In this document: positions 46,044-54,648 of the stretch, piece after piece
How positions within the stretch are numbered: the first letter of the stretch is position 1
Layout: every line of letters begins with the position of its first letter
Assembly (NCBI GenBank): GCA_947476895.1
Contig: CANJRX010000002.1
Span: 1-64,000 of the forward strand
DNA length: 64,000 nt
Reading direction: 5' to 3'
Source of the DNA: Fidelibacterota bacterium
GTDB taxonomy: Bacteria; Pseudomonadota; Alphaproteobacteria; Rhodospirillales; Rhodospirillaceae
Program-made: the position numbers and the translations under genes
The notes under the pieces: generated by a model
The model's input: the letters and a program-made list of their open reading frames with translations, nothing else
The model's database searches: none
What the model was told of the DNA's origin: nothing

Positions 46044-46898
46044 ATGCCGTACCTCGCGCATTTTGGGCTGAAGGAACATCCCTTCACCCTGACGCCCAAT
46101 ACCAACCAATATTTCCCCATCGATAAGCATGTGGAAATCATCCAGTCGATTCAGTTCGGCATCGCGCGCAACACCGGCATTCTCAAAGTCGTCGGCGACG
46201 TCGGCACCGGCAAGACCATGCTGTGCCGCTTGTTGCTGCGTAAGTTGGTGGGGTCCAATGACGCGGTCGCCTATCTCAACGCGCCGCAGGTCGATCCTGA
46301 AAGCTTGGTGACGCTGGTCTGCGCCGAGTTCGGCATCGAGACCGGCTCGAAACCGCAGATGCTGCAAGCCTTGAACACCTTCTTGCTCGAGCAACATGCA
46401 CTGGTACGCAACGCGGTTCTGATTGTGGATGAGGCGCAGGCGTTGGGTCCTGCCGGCCTTGAAGCGGTGCGGTTGCTTTCGAACCTTGAGACCGAGCGCA
46501 ACAAGCTGTTGCAGATCGTGATGTTCGGGCAGTCAGAACTTGATGAGCTGTTGCAACGCCCGGACCTGCGCCAGATCAATCAGCGCATCGGCTTTTCGTT
46601 CAACACCGGCCCGCTGACGATTGCTGAAGCTGTGCATTACATCAACCACCGCATCAAAATGAGCCGCGTCGACAGTGTCGATTTTCCAATCTTCACGCCG
46701 GGCGCGATGGAATTGCTGTCGCAAAGTGCGAGCTTCGTGCCGCGTGTGATCAACATTCTCGCCGACAAAGCTTTACTCGCGGGCTACGGCGAAGGCGCGA
46801 TCCAGGTCACCGAAAAACACGCTGAAGCCGCCATCGATGTTCACCACAGCTCGCCAAACCGCTGCACGGAAAGCGCCACTGGGTACGCCAGGCGTTGA
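46044..46898 (+). CDS. ExeA/MshM-like AAA ATPase
   Basis: The 284-residue ATPase has YLAHFGLKEHPFTLTP at its start, Walker A GDVGTGKTM (51-59) and Walker B NAVLIVDEAQAL. RQRIG-like sensor residues (RQINQRIGFSF) and a C-terminal AAA lid complete it. ExeA and MshM relatives use ATP to help assemble type II secretion or MSHA pilus complexes. The C-terminus becomes unlike the family after AEAAIDV. A membrane-spanning continuation lies in the +1 frame (see the next entry). It begins 15 bases after the MshN-like gene. Confidence 0.8.
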   Translation: MPYLAHFGLKEHPFTLTPNTNQYFPIDKHVEIIQSIQFGIARNTGILKVVGDVGTGKTMLCRLLLRKLVGSNDAVAYLNAPQVDPESLVTLVCAEFGIETGSKPQMLQALNTFLLEQHALVRNAVLIVDEAQALGPAGLEAVRLLSNLETERNKLLQIVMFGQSELDELLQRPDLRQINQRIGFSFNTGPLTIAEAVHYINHRIKMSRVDSVDFPIFTPGAMELLSQSASFVPRVINILADKALLAGYGEGAIQVTEKHAEAAIDVHHSSPNRCTESATGYARR

Positions 46899-47062
46899 TC
46901 GGCGTCATCGCACTGGAAATCGCGGCCGTCGTCGCTTTGTTTGCCGTTAGTCCGAGTTTGCAGACATGGGCAAAAGACACGTTCGCGCGCGCGCGCAGCC
47001 ACGTGATCGCCGCACAGCCAAAGCCCGCTGCCCCTAGCGCTGCTGCCGTCGCAGCGCCGTAG
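46895..47062 (+). CDS. Short TM reading frame, possible frame-shifted ATPase tail
   Basis: A TTG at 46895 overlaps the ATPase stop and opens a 55-residue frame. It has one membrane helix (IGVIALEIAAVVALFAVSP), an amphipathic stretch and an Ala/Pro tail. The frame also continues upstream into the ATPase gene without stops, over codons reading LAKPLHGKRHWVRQ. ExeA-like proteins often carry a membrane segment after the ATPase, so it may be the original C-terminus lost by a frameshift, or a coupled small protein. It lies directly before the peptidase start. Confidence 0.45.
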   Translation: MIGVIALEIAAVVALFAVSPSLQTWAKDTFARARSHVIAAQPKPAAPSAAAVAAP

Positions 47063-47066
47063 ATTG

Positions 47067-47849
47067 ATGCTTCCAGCACCGTCAGACGCCACCACCCTGA
47101 TACCGCTCGCCGCTTTCGGACTCGTCTTCGGCAGCTTTGTCACCGCCTTGTCTTACCGGTTGCCGCGCGGTGAAAGCATCGCGCATGGACGCTCTCGCTG
47201 CCCGGCATGTGGGCAAACGTTGACGGCCGCCGATCTGGTGCCGGTGCTCTCGTGGGTTGCCCATCGCGGCGCGTGCCGTCACTGCGGCAGCAAAATTTCC
47301 TGGCGCTATCCGGCCATTGAACTCGCGTCCGCAGGTTTATTCGTCGCCGCGGGATTGTGCGCAGCGGATTTTCTGCACCTTGTTTTGCTCGTCGCCATGG
47401 TGCCGGTAATGATGACGCTCGCGGTGATCGACGTCGAACACCGGCGCGTGCCGAATATCCTGGTGCTGATTTTAGCGGTGCTTGCGCTCGCCTGGCGTTG
47501 GAATGGCGATCAGGCCGTGCTTACAGGTGTAGCAACGGCGGCCGCTGCGGGATTCGCCGGCATGATTCTCGAAGCTGGCTATAAACGCCTGACAGGCAAA
47601 ACAGGCCTGGGAATGGGCGACACGAAACTAACCGCCGTCGCCGGAGTGGCGCTCGCAGTCGGACCCTTCCTCCTTTTTTTAACAGTCGCGGGGGTATTGG
47701 GCCTGATCCTGGGAGGGATATGGCGTGTGATTATGCCACGGCCTCATGACACATTCCCTTTCGCACCCGCGATATTAATGGCTTACGGACTTAGCCTGGC
47801 AGTGGGCGACACCATTTTGCAGCGTTTGGTCATTTTTCTTTCAGGTTGA
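47067..47849 (+). CDS. Prepilin peptidase (type IV pilin/T2SS leader peptidase)
   Basis: This PilD/GspO-type aspartic peptidase of 260 residues cleaves and N-methylates prepilins. It has the N-terminal GSFVTALSYRLPRGES, the four-cysteine zinc loop CPACG...CRHCG and about seven helices. Both catalytic aspartates are seen, in LAVIDVEHRRVPN and GLGMGDTKL. The ATG at 47067 was preferred to the adjacent TTG at 47064. No pilin gene or pilus motor gene is in the window, so its substrates lie elsewhere. Confidence 0.93.
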   Translation: MLPAPSDATTLIPLAAFGLVFGSFVTALSYRLPRGESIAHGRSRCPACGQTLTAADLVPVLSWVAHRGACRHCGSKISWRYPAIELASAGLFVAAGLCAADFLHLVLLVAMVPVMMTLAVIDVEHRRVPNILVLILAVLALAWRWNGDQAVLTGVATAAAAGFAGMILEAGYKRLTGKTGLGMGDTKLTAVAGVALAVGPFLLFLTVAGVLGLILGGIWRVIMPRPHDTFPFAPAILMAYGLSLAVGDTILQRLVIFLSG

Positions 47850-48217
47850 ATTCACCAAAATGCTCGCCAAAAAACCTGGCTTTGACGGTAGAAAATCGCC
47901 CGCGGCCTCTGCTATGGTTAAGCGTCTAAAGGCGTGATACGTCTTGCGAAAGCGGGCCTTGGCCCGCCGTTACGTGGGGTCCTTGGGGGACTTCTAGAGC
48001 GAGAAAAAAATCCGGCCGGCCACGCGGCTCGCGGCAGGTTACCTGATCCCCGCAAAAGGCGCATCAGATAACGCGTCTGCCACCGTCGCGAGTTTCCGTG
48101 ATTCACGGCTTTTTCGCAAGGTTAAAAACCCGGTAGATCAAAGGGTTATGTGAATATTGGGTTGCAGGACAGCCCGCGAGGTTCGCTCCACGTGCACCCC
48201 TATGCTATGACCCAGTC
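47850..48217. other. 368-base gap with no convincing gene
   Basis: There is no believable protein-coding frame. A 62-residue minus-strand frame (47918-48106) has arginine/proline-rich composition without a ribosome site. The stretch holds several hairpins and a perfect 9-base closing stem, so an RNA gene is the likeliest content (see the ncRNA entry). After 48121 I see no further structure except a leader to the methyltransferase. Confidence 0.5.
47943..48120 (+). ncRNA. Candidate structured RNA, about 180 nt
   Basis: CTTGCGAAA (47943-47951) is perfectly complementary to TTTCGCAAG (48112-48120), closing a domain with at least three internal hairpins. These are GCGGGCC/GGCCCGC (47953-47968), a nested CTCGCG...CGCGAG stem (48028-48033 with 48087-48092) holding GCAG/CTGC and CTGAT/ATCAG pairs, and CCGT/ACGG (48095-48107). 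An extended -10, TGCTATGGT, lies at 47910-47918. It does not match 6S, tmRNA, RNase P, SRP or TPP RNA that I know. The strand is inferred from the extended -10 and the T run. Confidence 0.35.
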
Positions 48218-48970
48218 ATGTGGACCGATATCGTCGATCTCAGGGCGTTTTACGCAACCCCGTTAGGCCGGCTTGTACGCCGGCTGATCTCGCGCCATTT
48301 GCGCCGGATTTGGCCGTCGTTGGGCGGCATGCGCGTGCTCGGGATAGGCTTTGCGACGCCTTTTTTGGGTTCATTTCAGGGTGAGGCGGAGCGGGTGGTG
48401 GCAGCCATGCCGGCCGGGCAGGGCATCCTGCACTGGCCCAACGGCGAGCCGAATTTGGCGGTGCTGACGGAAGAACAAGCCCTGCCGTTTCCCGACCGCA
48501 TGATCGACCGCATGCTCTTGGTGCATTGCTTGGAGGGCAGTGCGCAATTGCGCCCCTTCATGCGTGAATGTTGGCGGGTTTTGGCGGACGGCGGGCGGCT
48601 TGTCGTCGTGGTTACGAACCGTCGCGGCCTATGGGCGCGCGCCGAAAGCTCGCCTTTCGCGCAAGGCCGGCCCTATTCCATGAGCCAAATCACACGCCTT
48701 CTGCGCGACAACATGTTTGTGCCGCTCTCAACCACAGCAGCCTTGTTCCTTCCGCCGGTGTGGTGGCGCTTGTTTGGATCTTGGGCGGCAACTTTGGAAG
48801 AACTTGGCGCGCGTTGGTTTCCGACCTTCGCCGGTGTTCTCATCGTCGAGGCTGAGAAGCAGATCTATGCCGCGCCTTTTGACGGTGTGCCTGCGCGCGC
48901 TACCCAGGCCAAAGCGATGGTTAAGGCCGCAGGCAACGGCCTAACGTCACGCGCGCGTCAGGACGAATAA
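48218..48970 (+). CDS. Class I SAM-dependent methyltransferase
   Basis: The 250-residue protein has a Methyltransf_11-like core. GMRVLGIGFATPFLG is the first SAM-binding strand, LPFPDRMIDRMLLVHCLE resembles motif IV, and VLADGGRLVVVV is motif VI. The SAM loop G-x-G-x-A is loose, with G-I-G-F-A in place of G-x-G-x-G. Relatives lie near gloB or metX in alphaproteobacteria, of unknown target. It runs convergently to metW and overlaps it by 24 bases. Confidence 0.85.
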   Translation: MWTDIVDLRAFYATPLGRLVRRLISRHLRRIWPSLGGMRVLGIGFATPFLGSFQGEAERVVAAMPAGQGILHWPNGEPNLAVLTEEQALPFPDRMIDRMLLVHCLEGSAQLRPFMRECWRVLADGGRLVVVVTNRRGLWARAESSPFAQGRPYSMSQITRLLRDNMFVPLSTTAALFLPPVWWRLFGSWAATLEELGARWFPTFAGVLIVEAEKQIYAAPFDGVPARATQAKAMVKAAGNGLTSRARQDE

Positions 48971-49585
48971 CGCCTGTTCGCTCATCAGGTTTGCGCGCCG
49001 GTCCGTGGCGGCAAAGCCTAAGCGCTGACCTTGCGTGTCGAGCGCGAAGCCGGCTTCGATGCGCACGTTCATCAGTTTGCAAAGCTCGATGAAGTCCGAC
49101 ACCGTGCAAAGATGAATGTTCGGTGTTTCGAACCACTTATCCGACAGCATCGCCGTGACCGGCATGCGGCCGCCGAACATTACCGACAAACGCACACGCC
49201 AGTGGCCGAAATTCGGGAACGAAACGATGGCGCGTTTACCGACGCGCAGCAATTCTTCCATGACCTTGCGCGGATGCGTGGTGGCTTGCAGGGTCTGGCT
49301 GAGGATGACGTAGTCGAACGCGCCGGCAGGATAATCGCTTAAATCGGTCTCGAGATTCCCTTGAATGACGGGCAATCCGTGGCTTACTGCCGCGCGCACT
49401 TTGGACATGGAAAGTTCAAGGCCGCGGCCATCAACTTGTTTGAAGCGCGTGAGATACGCGAGCAGCGTGCCGTCCCCGCAGCCCACATCGAGCACGCGGC
49501 TGCCCGCGGGAACAAGGTCGGCAACTTGCTGCAAATCGACGCGAATGCGCGGCGGCGCGGTGTTTGGCGTGTTCACTGCGCTCAT
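48947..49585 (-). CDS. metW: Methionine biosynthesis protein MetW
   Basis: MetW supports MetX in making O-acylhomoserine for methionine synthesis. The 212-residue methyltransferase-fold protein has [15 protein letters not shown] and the [11 protein letters not shown] segment, then [11 protein letters not shown]. Its ATG overlaps the metX stop by ATGA, as expected for metXW. It overlaps the opposite gene by 24 bases at its 3' end. Confidence 0.95.
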   Translation of the reverse strand: MSAVNTPNTAPPRIRVDLQQVADLVPAGSRVLDVGCGDGTLLAYLTRFKQVDGRGLELSMSKVRAAVSHGLPVIQGNLETDLSDYPAGAFDYVILSQTLQATTHPRKVMEELLRVGKRAIVSFPNFGHWRVRLSVMFGGRMPVTAMLSDKWFETPNIHLCTVSDFIELCKLMNVRIEAGFALDTQGQRLGFAATDRRANLMSEQALFVLTRA

Positions 49586-50751
49586 GATTTACGCGCGCCC
49601 AAGCCGCAAATTTCAGCCGAGCCGTCAATGAAGCCCTGCAAAGTCTGATGAAACTCAGGCTCATCCAGCAGGAAGGCATCGTGGCCTTTATCGGATTCAA
49701 CTTCGACAAAACTGACGTTCGCCGCCACTGCGTTCAACGCGCGCACGATGGCGCGGCTTTCCTCGGTCGGGAACAGCCAGTCGGACGAGAACGACATCAG
49801 GCAATAGCGGACGCGCGTACCCTTGAAAGCATTCGCAAGAACGCCGTCGTTTTCCTGCGCCAGATCGAAGTAATCCATGGCGCGCGTGATGTAGAGGTAG
49901 GAGTTCGCATCGAAGCGGTCGACGAAGGTGTAGCCCTGGTGGCGCAAATAACTTTCCACCTGGAAGTCTGCGTCGAAGCCATAGGTCAACGTCTCGCGGT
50001 CCTGCAAACGCCGCCCGAATTTACGGTGCAGCGCCGCTTCCGAAAGATAGGTGATGTGCGCGGCCATGCGCGCGACAGCCAAACCCCGTTTCGGAATTTT
50101 TTGTTCTTCAAGATAATTGCCATGGCTCCAATCGGGGTCGGCCATGATCGCTTGGCGTCCCACTTCGTGGAACGCGATGTTCTGCGCTGAATGGCGGTAG
50201 GATCCCGCGATAGGCACGGCCGCGAACACACGTTCGGGGTAACGTACTGCCCACTCCAGCACCTGCATTCCGCCCATGGAGCCGCCCATGACGCAGAACA
50301 GTTTTTGGATGCCGAGGTAGTCCAGCAATTTCGCCTGGGCCTGGACCATGTCGCGAATGGTGATGACCGGGAATTTCAAACCCCAGGGCCGTCCCGTCGC
50401 CGGGTTGATTTCCTTGGGTCCCGTGGACCCCATGCAGCCGCCCAAAACATTGGCGCACACCACGAAAAACCGGTCCGTATCGATGACTTTGCCGGGGCCA
50501 ACCAGGTCGTCCCACCAGCCCTGTTTACCGGTCAGAGGGTGTGTGCCGACCACATACTGGTCGCCCGTAAGGGCATGACAAACCAGCACGCAATTGGACC
50601 GGTCCGCATTGAGGGTGCCGTAAGTTTGGTAGGCCAGGGTGACCGGAGACAACGTGACGCCCGACTGCAGAACCAAGGGGTCCTTCAGTGTCAGTTTCAG
50701 GTCTTGAACCACCGGTGTGGGGTTCGGGGCGGTGGCGGTCTCGGGCGCCAT
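49582..50751 (-). CDS. metX: Homoserine O-acetyltransferase
   Basis: MetX acylates homoserine for methionine synthesis by direct sulfhydrylation or transsulfuration. The 389-residue alpha/beta hydrolase has the nucleophile elbow [12 protein letters not shown]. Asp and His residues of the triad are in SDWLFPTEE and KGHDAFLLD. The [12 protein letters not shown] oxyanion block is present. Acyl choice (acetyl or succinyl) cannot be told here. A promoter-like site lies about 40 bases upstream. No SAM-II riboswitch was recognised. Confidence 0.96.
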   Translation of the reverse strand: MAPETATAPNPTPVVQDLKLTLKDPLVLQSGVTLSPVTLAYQTYGTLNADRSNCVLVCHALTGDQYVVGTHPLTGKQGWWDDLVGPGKVIDTDRFFVVCANVLGGCMGSTGPKEINPATGRPWGLKFPVITIRDMVQAQAKLLDYLGIQKLFCVMGGSMGGMQVLEWAVRYPERVFAAVPIAGSYRHSAQNIAFHEVGRQAIMADPDWSHGNYLEEQKIPKRGLAVARMAAHITYLSEAALHRKFGRRLQDRETLTYGFDADFQVESYLRHQGYTFVDRFDANSYLYITRAMDYFDLAQENDGVLANAFKGTRVRYCLMSFSSDWLFPTEESRAIVRALNAVAANVSFVEVESDKGHDAFLLDEPEFHQTLQGFIDGSAEICGLGARKS

Positions 50752-50784
50752 GGCAAAACTTAATCCTTCAACTCTGTTCCCGCC

Positions 50785-50813
50785 AAAACACCTTTCGGGG
50801 GAAGCTATGTCAA
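50785..50813 (-). promoter_or_regulatory. Candidate promoter of metX-metW
   Basis: On the minus strand a perfect TTGACA (50813-50808) is followed after 17 bases by a poor -10, TGTTTT. Transcripts would start near 50778, 27 bases before metX. The weak -10 fits alphaproteobacterial sigma-70 sites but lowers confidence. Confidence 0.45.
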
Positions 50814-50903
50814 TGTTTTCTTTGATTTTGGGGTCCTGGGCAACTATGACTCTGGCCCGTTTGGCGGCGTAAGTGGCCGCTGGGCGCGATCAGGCAAAAA
50901 TGG

Positions 50904-52016
50904 ATGGGCGCAACCATGGCGCTGCCGCAACCCCGACCCGGGGTATTGAGCATACCGCTATATGAGGCCGGCAAATCCCAAGTCAAAGGGGTCAGCCGGG
51001 TCATAAAGCTTTCTTCCAATGAAGCTGCGCTGGGACCTAGCCCTGCGGCGACCGCGGCCTATGGCCCGGTGGCTTCAACGTTAGAGCGTTACCCCGCGGG
51101 TGATTCCGGCGAACTGCGCGCGGCCATCGCCGAAGTGCACGGCCTCGATGCAAGCCGCATCATCTGCGGCTGCGGGTCCGATGAAATGTTCGGTCTCTTG
51201 TGCCGGGCCTACGCCGGGCCGGGCGATGAAGTCATTCACACGCGCCACGCCTTTGCGATTTTCGCCATCTATGCGCTCAGCGTAGGTGCGAAGCCTGTCG
51301 CTGTGGACGAAACGGATTTGACGGCGGATGTGGACCTCATTCTTGCCGCAGTGACGCCGGCAACGCGCCTCGTGTTTTTGGCCAATCCCAACAATCCGAC
51401 CGGCACCTATCTGCCGCGCACGGAACTTGAGCGTCTGCGCACGGGTTTGCGCGAAGACATCATTCTCGTGCTCGACGGTGCTTATGCCGAGTTCGCCGAT
51501 GCGCCCGATTACGACGGCGGCTTTGATCTTGCGCGCACTACGCCCAATACGGTGGCGACGCGCACGTTCTCGAAGATTTATGGCTTGGCCGCGCTGCGTT
51601 TAGGGTGGGCTATTGGCCCCAAGCCGATCATTGATGCCATGGAACGCATGCGCGCCCCTTTCAATGTGGCGAAGCCCGCGCAGATGGCAGGCGTTGCCGC
51701 CGTGCGCGATCAGGCCCACATCAAAAAAGCGCAAGCGCACAATGCTAAATGGAAAGGCATTGCCCTGCAGCGCCTGCGCGGCCTCGGCCTGAAGGTGCGC
51801 GACAGTGCGGGCAATTTCCTTTTGCCGGAATTTCCCATGACGCCGGGACGCACCGCCGCCGATGCCGATGCCTTTTTGCAGTCAAAGGGCCTTATTGTGC
51901 GCCGCGTAGATAGCTATGGTTTACCGAGCTATTTGCGTATTTCGATCGGCAACGACGAAGATATGAACGCAGTCCTCGACGCTCTCACGACCTTCATGGA
52001 AGGCCGAAATGGCTAA
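50904..52016 (+). CDS. hisC: Histidinol-phosphate aminotransferase
   Basis: HisC transaminates imidazole-acetol phosphate in histidine synthesis, and the paralogue class may also act on aromatic amino acids. The 370-residue fold-type I PLP enzyme has KLSSNEAALGPSP, NPNNPTGTYL, and the PLP lysine in TFSKIYGLAALRLGW. Its stop overlaps the tyrA start by 8 bases. A second ATG at 50916 is possible. Pairing with tyrA suggests a role in tyrosine or phenylalanine synthesis as well. Confidence 0.93.
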   Translation: MGATMALPQPRPGVLSIPLYEAGKSQVKGVSRVIKLSSNEAALGPSPAATAAYGPVASTLERYPAGDSGELRAAIAEVHGLDASRIICGCGSDEMFGLLCRAYAGPGDEVIHTRHAFAIFAIYALSVGAKPVAVDETDLTADVDLILAAVTPATRLVFLANPNNPTGTYLPRTELERLRTGLREDIILVLDGAYAEFADAPDYDGGFDLARTTPNTVATRTFSKIYGLAALRLGWAIGPKPIIDAMERMRAPFNVAKPAQMAGVAAVRDQAHIKKAQAHNAKWKGIALQRLRGLGLKVRDSAGNFLLPEFPMTPGRTAADADAFLQSKGLIVRRVDSYGLPSYLRISIGNDEDMNAVLDALTTFMEGRNG

Positions 52017-52938
52017 AGCCAAAACAAAAACGAAATCCAAGGCGAAAACCAAAGCCATTGCTCCGATGTTCGGACGGGTTGCTTTCATCGGTATCGGTTT
52101 GATCGGTGCCTCGATGGCGCTCGCCATGCGCCGTGCGGGACTTGTTGGCACAGTCGTCGCCTGCGCGCGCAAACCGAAAACGCGCCAGACCGCGCTCGAT
52201 CTTGGCATCGCCAACGAAGTCACGAAAGACTACGCCAAAGCGGTTGTCGGCGCTGATCTGGTGGTCATCGCGACGCCGGTCGGAACCAACGGCGCCATCG
52301 CCAAAGCTATCGCCGCCCACTTGAAACCTGGCGCGATCGTCACCGATGTAGGCTCTGTCAAACAAGCTGTGGTCGATGCGGTTGCGCCGCATCTTCCCAA
52401 GAACGTGCACTTCGTTCCGGGCCATCCTATTGCGGGCACCGAACACTCAGGCCCCGAAGCCGGCTTCGCCGAGTTGTTTGATAACCGCTGGACAATCCTC
52501 ACGCCCTTGCCGCGCACCTCCGCCAAAGCCACGGCGAAAGTCGCCGACATGTGGCGCAAGATGGGCGCCAACGTCGCCAACATGCAGCCCGAACATCACG
52601 ACATGGTGCTGGCGATTACCTCGCATCTGCCGCACTTGATCGCCTACACCATTGTTGGCACGGCCTCGGACTTGAGCGGCGATCTTAAGCAGGAAGTCAT
52701 CAAGTATTCGGCGTCCGGGTTCCGGGATTTCACGCGTATTGCTGCGTCGGACCCGACCATGTGGCGCGACATTTTCCTCAATAACCGTGAAGCTGTGCTG
52801 GAAATCCTCCAGCGCTTCACCGAAGACCTGACGGCGATGCAGCGCATCATCCGCAAAGGCGACGGCCCAGCGCTGGAAGATACCTTCACGCGCGGCCGCG
52901 CGATCCGCCGCGGCATTATCGAGGCAAAGCAGGCTTAA
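52009..52938 (+). CDS. tyrA: Prephenate/arogenate dehydrogenase
   Basis: TyrA oxidatively decarboxylates prephenate or arogenate to form tyrosine precursors. The 309-residue protein has a lysine-rich N-terminal tail (2-18). The Rossmann motif GIGLIGASMALAMRR follows, then DVGSVKQAVVDAV, the PGHPIAGTEHSGP substrate block and a C-terminal helical domain. Substrate preference is not readable. It overlaps hisC by 8 bases. Confidence 0.93.
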   Translation: MAKAKTKTKSKAKTKAIAPMFGRVAFIGIGLIGASMALAMRRAGLVGTVVACARKPKTRQTALDLGIANEVTKDYAKAVVGADLVVIATPVGTNGAIAKAIAAHLKPGAIVTDVGSVKQAVVDAVAPHLPKNVHFVPGHPIAGTEHSGPEAGFAELFDNRWTILTPLPRTSAKATAKVADMWRKMGANVANMQPEHHDMVLAITSHLPHLIAYTIVGTASDLSGDLKQEVIKYSASGFRDFTRIAASDPTMWRDIFLNNREAVLEILQRFTEDLTAMQRIIRKGDGPALEDTFTRGRAIRRGIIEAKQA

Positions 52939-52939
52939 T

Positions 52940-53596
52940 ATGAGCAAAGACCTTCATCTTGTGATCGGCAACAAGGCCTATTCCTCGTGGTCCATGCGGC
53001 CGTGGATCGCACTGAAGGCGCAAGGTGTAGACTTCCGCGAAACCGTCGTTTGTCTCGATCAGCCCGATACCTCAGCCAAGATCAAAGAATTTTCCGCCGC
53101 CGGCAAAGTTCCGGTTTTGCAGCATGGCGACCTCACGGTGTGGGACTCGCTCGCCATTGTTGAATACCTGGCAGAGACGTTTCCCGGCAAAAATTGGTGG
53201 CCTGCAGATGCCAAAGCGCGTGCTGTGGCGCGCGCAGTCTCGGCGGAAATGCATTCAGGTTTCGCTGCGGTGCGTACCGCGATGACCATGAACGTGCGCA
53301 AGACCTTGCCGACCCCTGAACTGACCGAAGCCGTGAGCGCCGATCTCGCGCGCATCACCACAATCTGGCGCGATTGCCGCAGCAAGTTCGGTGCGTCCGG
53401 ACCGTTCCTGTTCGGCGCATTCTCGAATGCCGACGCCATGTATGCGCCGGTTGTGACGCGCTTTAAGACTTATGGCGTCCAGCTTGATGCGACCTGCCGG
53501 GCTTATAGCGATGCCATGCTGAACCATCCCGCTATGCGTGAATGGTACATCTCGGCGGCCGGCGAGCCTTGGATCGTTGCCAAGTACGAGAAATAG
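52940..53596 (+). CDS. Glutathione S-transferase family protein
   Basis: The 218-residue protein has a thioredoxin-like N-terminal domain with NKAYSSWSMRPWIALK at the glutathione site and GKVPVLQHGDLTVWDSLAI. An all-helical C-terminal domain with FLFGAFSNADAMYAP follows. It belongs to a GST class with SSWSMRPW at the active site. It adjoins a glutathione-degrading ChaC gene 16 bases on, so the pair may share a role in thiol handling. Confidence 0.9.
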   Translation: MSKDLHLVIGNKAYSSWSMRPWIALKAQGVDFRETVVCLDQPDTSAKIKEFSAAGKVPVLQHGDLTVWDSLAIVEYLAETFPGKNWWPADAKARAVARAVSAEMHSGFAAVRTAMTMNVRKTLPTPELTEAVSADLARITTIWRDCRSKFGASGPFLFGAFSNADAMYAPVVTRFKTYGVQLDATCRAYSDAMLNHPAMREWYISAAGEPWIVAKYEK

Positions 53597-53612
53597 CGCT
53601 GCACGCCCCGCC

Positions 53613-54179
53613 ATGAAAATAATGCCGGGCGATCCAGCGATTGATCCAAATAACTTCTGGGTTTTTGGCTACGCCTCACTGATGTGGCGGCCGGGCTTTG
53701 CTTTCGCCGATGTCCAGCCGGCGACGCTCATTGGCTATGTCCGCGATATGTGTTTTACCTCTATCCATTACCGCGGCACCGCCGAGGTGCCTGGCCTGGT
53801 CTGCGGGTTGATGCCGTCCAAGACTGGCATTTGCAAAGGCCGCGCCTACCGTCTCGCGCCGGATCAAATCGACAGCGTCGTGAATTATTTGGACAGCCGT
53901 GAACTGATCACGGGAATTTACTTACCGCGCCATCTCGAACTTACGCTCGGTGATGGCCGCGGTGTCATGGCGCGGGTCTACGTCGCCGATACAGCGCATG
54001 CGCAATTTGCTGGGAAGTGGTCGGACGCGGAAAAGATCGGCGCCATCTTGCGCGGTGTGGGTAGCGAAGGCCGCAGCCTCGATTATCTCTCAAGCCTTGT
54101 GGATCACTTGCGTGAGCTCGAGATCGAGGATGCGCACATGGCCGCGCTGCTGCATAAAAGTCTGGAGAGAAACGCCTAA
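53613..54179 (+). CDS. Gamma-glutamylcyclotransferase, ChaC family
   Basis: ChaC proteins split glutathione into 5-oxoproline and cysteinylglycine. The 188-residue protein has FWVFGYASLMWRPGF, where the usual YGSL is YASL, and the catalytic-glutamate segment LDSRELITGIYL. The start is ATG at 53613, because an upstream frame to 53538 lies within the GST gene. It overlaps a small membrane gene tail-to-tail by 4 bases. Confidence 0.9.
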   Translation: MKIMPGDPAIDPNNFWVFGYASLMWRPGFAFADVQPATLIGYVRDMCFTSIHYRGTAEVPGLVCGLMPSKTGICKGRAYRLAPDQIDSVVNYLDSRELITGIYLPRHLELTLGDGRGVMARVYVADTAHAQFAGKWSDAEKIGAILRGVGSEGRSLDYLSSLVDHLRELEIEDAHMAALLHKSLERNA

Positions 54180-54373
54180 GGCGTTTTGCGCGGCTTTTGT
54201 TTTTTGGCGCGTAAAAATACAGACTCAATCACCACCCAGAACGCGACCAGACCGATCACAAAAAAGAACACGTCGCGTGATGATTTGATTTCAATGCCGC
54301 TGATGGCCAGAAGCACGAATGCGCCCAGCGCAAAAGCCAAAGCGCGAAATCCTGTGAGCAGAGAAGCCTTCAT
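54176..54373 (-). CDS. Small two-helix membrane protein, unknown
   Basis: The 65-residue frame has two hydrophobic helices (about 8-26 and 35-53) and a basic tail KKQKPRKTP. A GGGGGT lies just before the ATG at 54373. It is probably real, judging by its membrane architecture and the 4-base overlap with chaC. I do not recognise the family. Confidence 0.6.
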   Translation of the reverse strand: MKASLLTGFRALAFALGAFVLLAISGIEIKSSRDVFFFVIGLVAFWVVIESVFLRAKKQKPRKTP

Positions 54374-54648
54374 CTGCTACCCCCGGTGGAATTGGTTGGC
54401 CGCAGTTTGCCTTTACGGCTGTATGGGCGCAAGCGAAACCCACAAGAGGAAGCCCCGCGCGCTATTCTGCGGCGGGGCTTCCGAAGATCGGACCAGCGGG
54501 GGTTAGGGGCGGGCCGATCAGCTTTGGTGCGTGGATAACGAGCGACCACGCCTTCTGTTGCGAAGTAATTTCAAATACGAAAATAATGATGAGACCCGCA
54601 ACTCAGGCGGGCGAAGCGCGCAGCTTTAGAGTCGCGCGTTATGATTTC
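54374..54648. other. Intergenic with one strong hairpin
   Basis: Mostly featureless, except GGAAGCCCCGC (54448-54458) paired with GCGGGGCTTCC (54472-54482), an 11-pair perfect stem with a 13-base loop. It has no T run, so it is not a classic terminator. I see no genes. Confidence 0.5.

Noticed and set aside
47918-48106. 62-residue minus-strand reading frame
   Set aside because: Composition is Arg/Pro-rich and low in information, with no ribosome site, and it overlaps a strong RNA fold.
47850-48217. 6S, tmRNA, SRP, RNase P or TPP RNA
   Set aside because: A short ACCTGATC resembles part of a TPP switch, but the CTGAGA element is missing and no conserved cores of the others are present.
50752-50903. 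SAM-II or SAM-V riboswitch before metX
   Set aside because: The conserved stem and pseudoknot sequence were not recognised in the leader.
54448-54482. Hairpin read as a terminator
   Set aside because: The stem is strong but lacks a T run, and no gene ends directly before it.
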